DNA of 64,000 nt from Diphasiastrum complanatum. Taxonomy: Eukaryota; Streptophyta; Lycopodiopsida; Lycopodiales; Lycopodiaceae. The notes below the pieces were generated by a model. The model ran no database searches and was not told the DNA's origin. It saw nothing but the letters and a program-made list of their open reading frames with translations. Each line of letters starts with the position of its first letter. Position 1 is the stretch's first letter. The stretch covers positions 17,637,303 to 17,701,302 of the forward strand of contig CM055098.1 in NCBI GenBank assembly GCA_029204225.1, in the 5' to 3' direction. Below, piece by piece: positions 62,751-64,000 of this stretch. A program made the position numbers and the translations under genes.

Positions 62751-63052
62751 ATCAAACTAACTAAAGACACTTGTCAAGAACCTATTTAGCTTGATTTTCC
62801 ACTTGTGCTTTTGGCCTAATAATGACAAAACAAGTGTACTTCACTAATTGACCTCTAAAGCCAAAAATGGCTCAATCTACTAATGACACCTAGAAGCTTG
62901 ACTATGAAATGTTATGAGACCCCTATAACAAACATTTTTTATTTATTTGACAATTATCCACACGTGGGAACATCCTCCACACATGTGAGATTCACTCACA
63001 AACTTCTACCATAGGATTACTAAGCTAGATTTTTGCCAATTTCTCACATTTT
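62751..63052. other. No gene recognised
   Basis: Contains the words CACACGTGGG (62959) and CCACACATGTGAG, as in the 56,000-57,000 LTR. Confidence 0.4.
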
Positions 63053-64000
63053 CTAGTTCCAAATCCTGGCTTGGTGTAAATTCATTCTATTAAAGCCAGT
63101 TTCAAAATGGCCTCTGGTACGAGCCCAAATTTGCTTAGGGGAATATCGAGAAGGTTCAGATTTGTTCATACGAATAATGGTGTCAAAGGCTATAGGGGTC
63201 TCAAGAGAAGGACTTTTATGCAGGGCGGCCAACTTGCAGACTTGTATCTCTCTTTCTATCAGATGAGTCATCATAATCCAAAGATCGATAGAAATGGATG
63301 CAAAAAAGTTGACAAATGGAAGACTCCAAAGTTTGTAAGAAGTAAGAATAGATTTGTATTCAATAATTCTACTGGGGACAAAAGGAATCTGACAGCTTTT
63401 AGATTGGCAAAAATCATAAGAAGAAAGGTCATCAATGTCGCAAATGTCTTGGGAAAAGATCTCTAGTTGAGAGGCACTATCCTCGTCAAGGTCATCAATA
63501 AAGACAAGAGGATGTGGTGAAAGAGGTGCATTAGAAACAGAAGGGGAAATAACAACATGAGTGATACCATTTTCATTTTCTAGGCACATGAAAACTTTTC
63601 TAATGTGTAAATTGTAGAGCTTTTTCTTCTTCCTCAAATCTTTCGACGAAATCATTGAGACGACTATAAGATTTTCCACTAAACTCAGAGTATCTTTCTT
63701 CTTAACAAACTCAAGATAATTCTTAACCCAGTCAATGGTCTCAGGTAAAACAATAAGACAGAGAATCTTATCCTCAGGTCCGGCAGAAGAACAAGTGGCC
63801 CTACCAGTATCAATGCATCTCAATGGCCTTTTTCATATAGCAAATCAAAGTCTGAACAAAATGGTTAGGTGGAGGAAGGGGCTTCCCATAACCCAAAGAA
63901 GCAGCTTCCTGAAACTATCATGTGGACTAAATCATGCAAACAGACCTTTGTTAGTTTATGAATCAGTTAAAAGGTAAGAGCTTCAGTACTATCCCAACCA
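63053..64000 (-). CDS. Unidentified dispersed coding repeat, copy 2 (runs to window edge)
   Basis: 63823-63053 is a 256-residue open frame. Upstream to the window edge a second frame reads FGYGKPLPPPNHFVQTLICY and MKKAIEMH, as in copy 1. Shared order: GYG.PLPPP, FVQT.IC.MKK, AGP(E/D)(D/N)KI.CL, SPHPL.F..DLD, SASQLE.FSQ.IC and FCQSKSC. Beyond copy 1 it continues with IPFVPSRIIEYKSILTSYKL, IDLWIMMTHLIEREIQVCKL and SEPSRYSPKQIWARTRGHFE. No known domain, zinc knuckle or transmembrane span. The conserved spacing suggests a mobile or amplified gene. Confidence 0.45.

Overview
This is plant nuclear DNA, AT-rich and dominated by transposable elements. Two host genes are recognisable by their land-plant protein families. 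The first is the 3' part of an ALA2-type phospholipid-flipping P4-ATPase (+ strand, six exons between 5122 and 16149). The second is an intronless NTR1/STIPL1/TFIP11-type spliceosome-disassembly factor (- strand, 37766-40345). Long introns full of retroelements, abundant (GA)n tracts and mixed Ty3, Ty1 and LINE-like relics suggest a large-genome vascular plant. A fern, lycophyte or gymnosperm is as plausible as a flowering plant; the sequence alone does not decide.

Layout. 1-4926: two tandem LINE ORF1-like units (- strand), then a tandem-repeat leader, a tRNA-Met-type primer-binding site and an LTR. This block lies upstream of the first visible ALA2 exon, presumably inside an ALA2 intron. 5122-16149: ALA2 3' exons; one 7.7-kb intron holds a nearly complete but frameshifted chromodomain Ty3 element in antisense orientation. 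16150-24300: decayed repeats, an unidentified broken coding region (21867-22446, -) and a histone H3-fold pseudogene (23250-23525, +). 24318-27325: a Ty1/Copia element lacking its integrase; two more copies of this family lie at 42500-43072 (-) and 51525-52625 (+). 28519-30450: a chromovirus tail fragment and a Copia gag fragment ending in a (GA)n tract. 33145-33330: a BRR2-helicase 5' pseudogene. 35238-35725: a minisatellite with a period of about 18 bp. 37766-41090: the NTR1-type gene and its 5' region. 46507-51200: a second Copia family, nearly full length, with nonsense codons and a duplicated reverse-transcriptase active-site segment. 52800-56242: an LTR-type element encoding an unrecognised two-module protein. 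57060-62750: gag-like elements, an LTR and a Ty3 pol lacking most of its integrase. 45880-46506 and 63053-64000: two copies of an unrecognised dispersed coding repeat.

The host genes do not form an operon or pathway. ALA2 acts in membrane lipid asymmetry and the NTR1-type protein in lariat-spliceosome release. The rest is a record of nested insertion and deletion. The most unusual items are the ORF1-only LINE-like units, LTRs ending AGTTA...TAACT instead of TG...CA, tandem-repeat leaders shared by two LTR elements, Copia copies whose LTR edge is fused straight to pol, and two apparently undescribed repeat-borne protein families. No complete, evidently active element is present, and no CRISPR, tRNA or rRNA gene was found.
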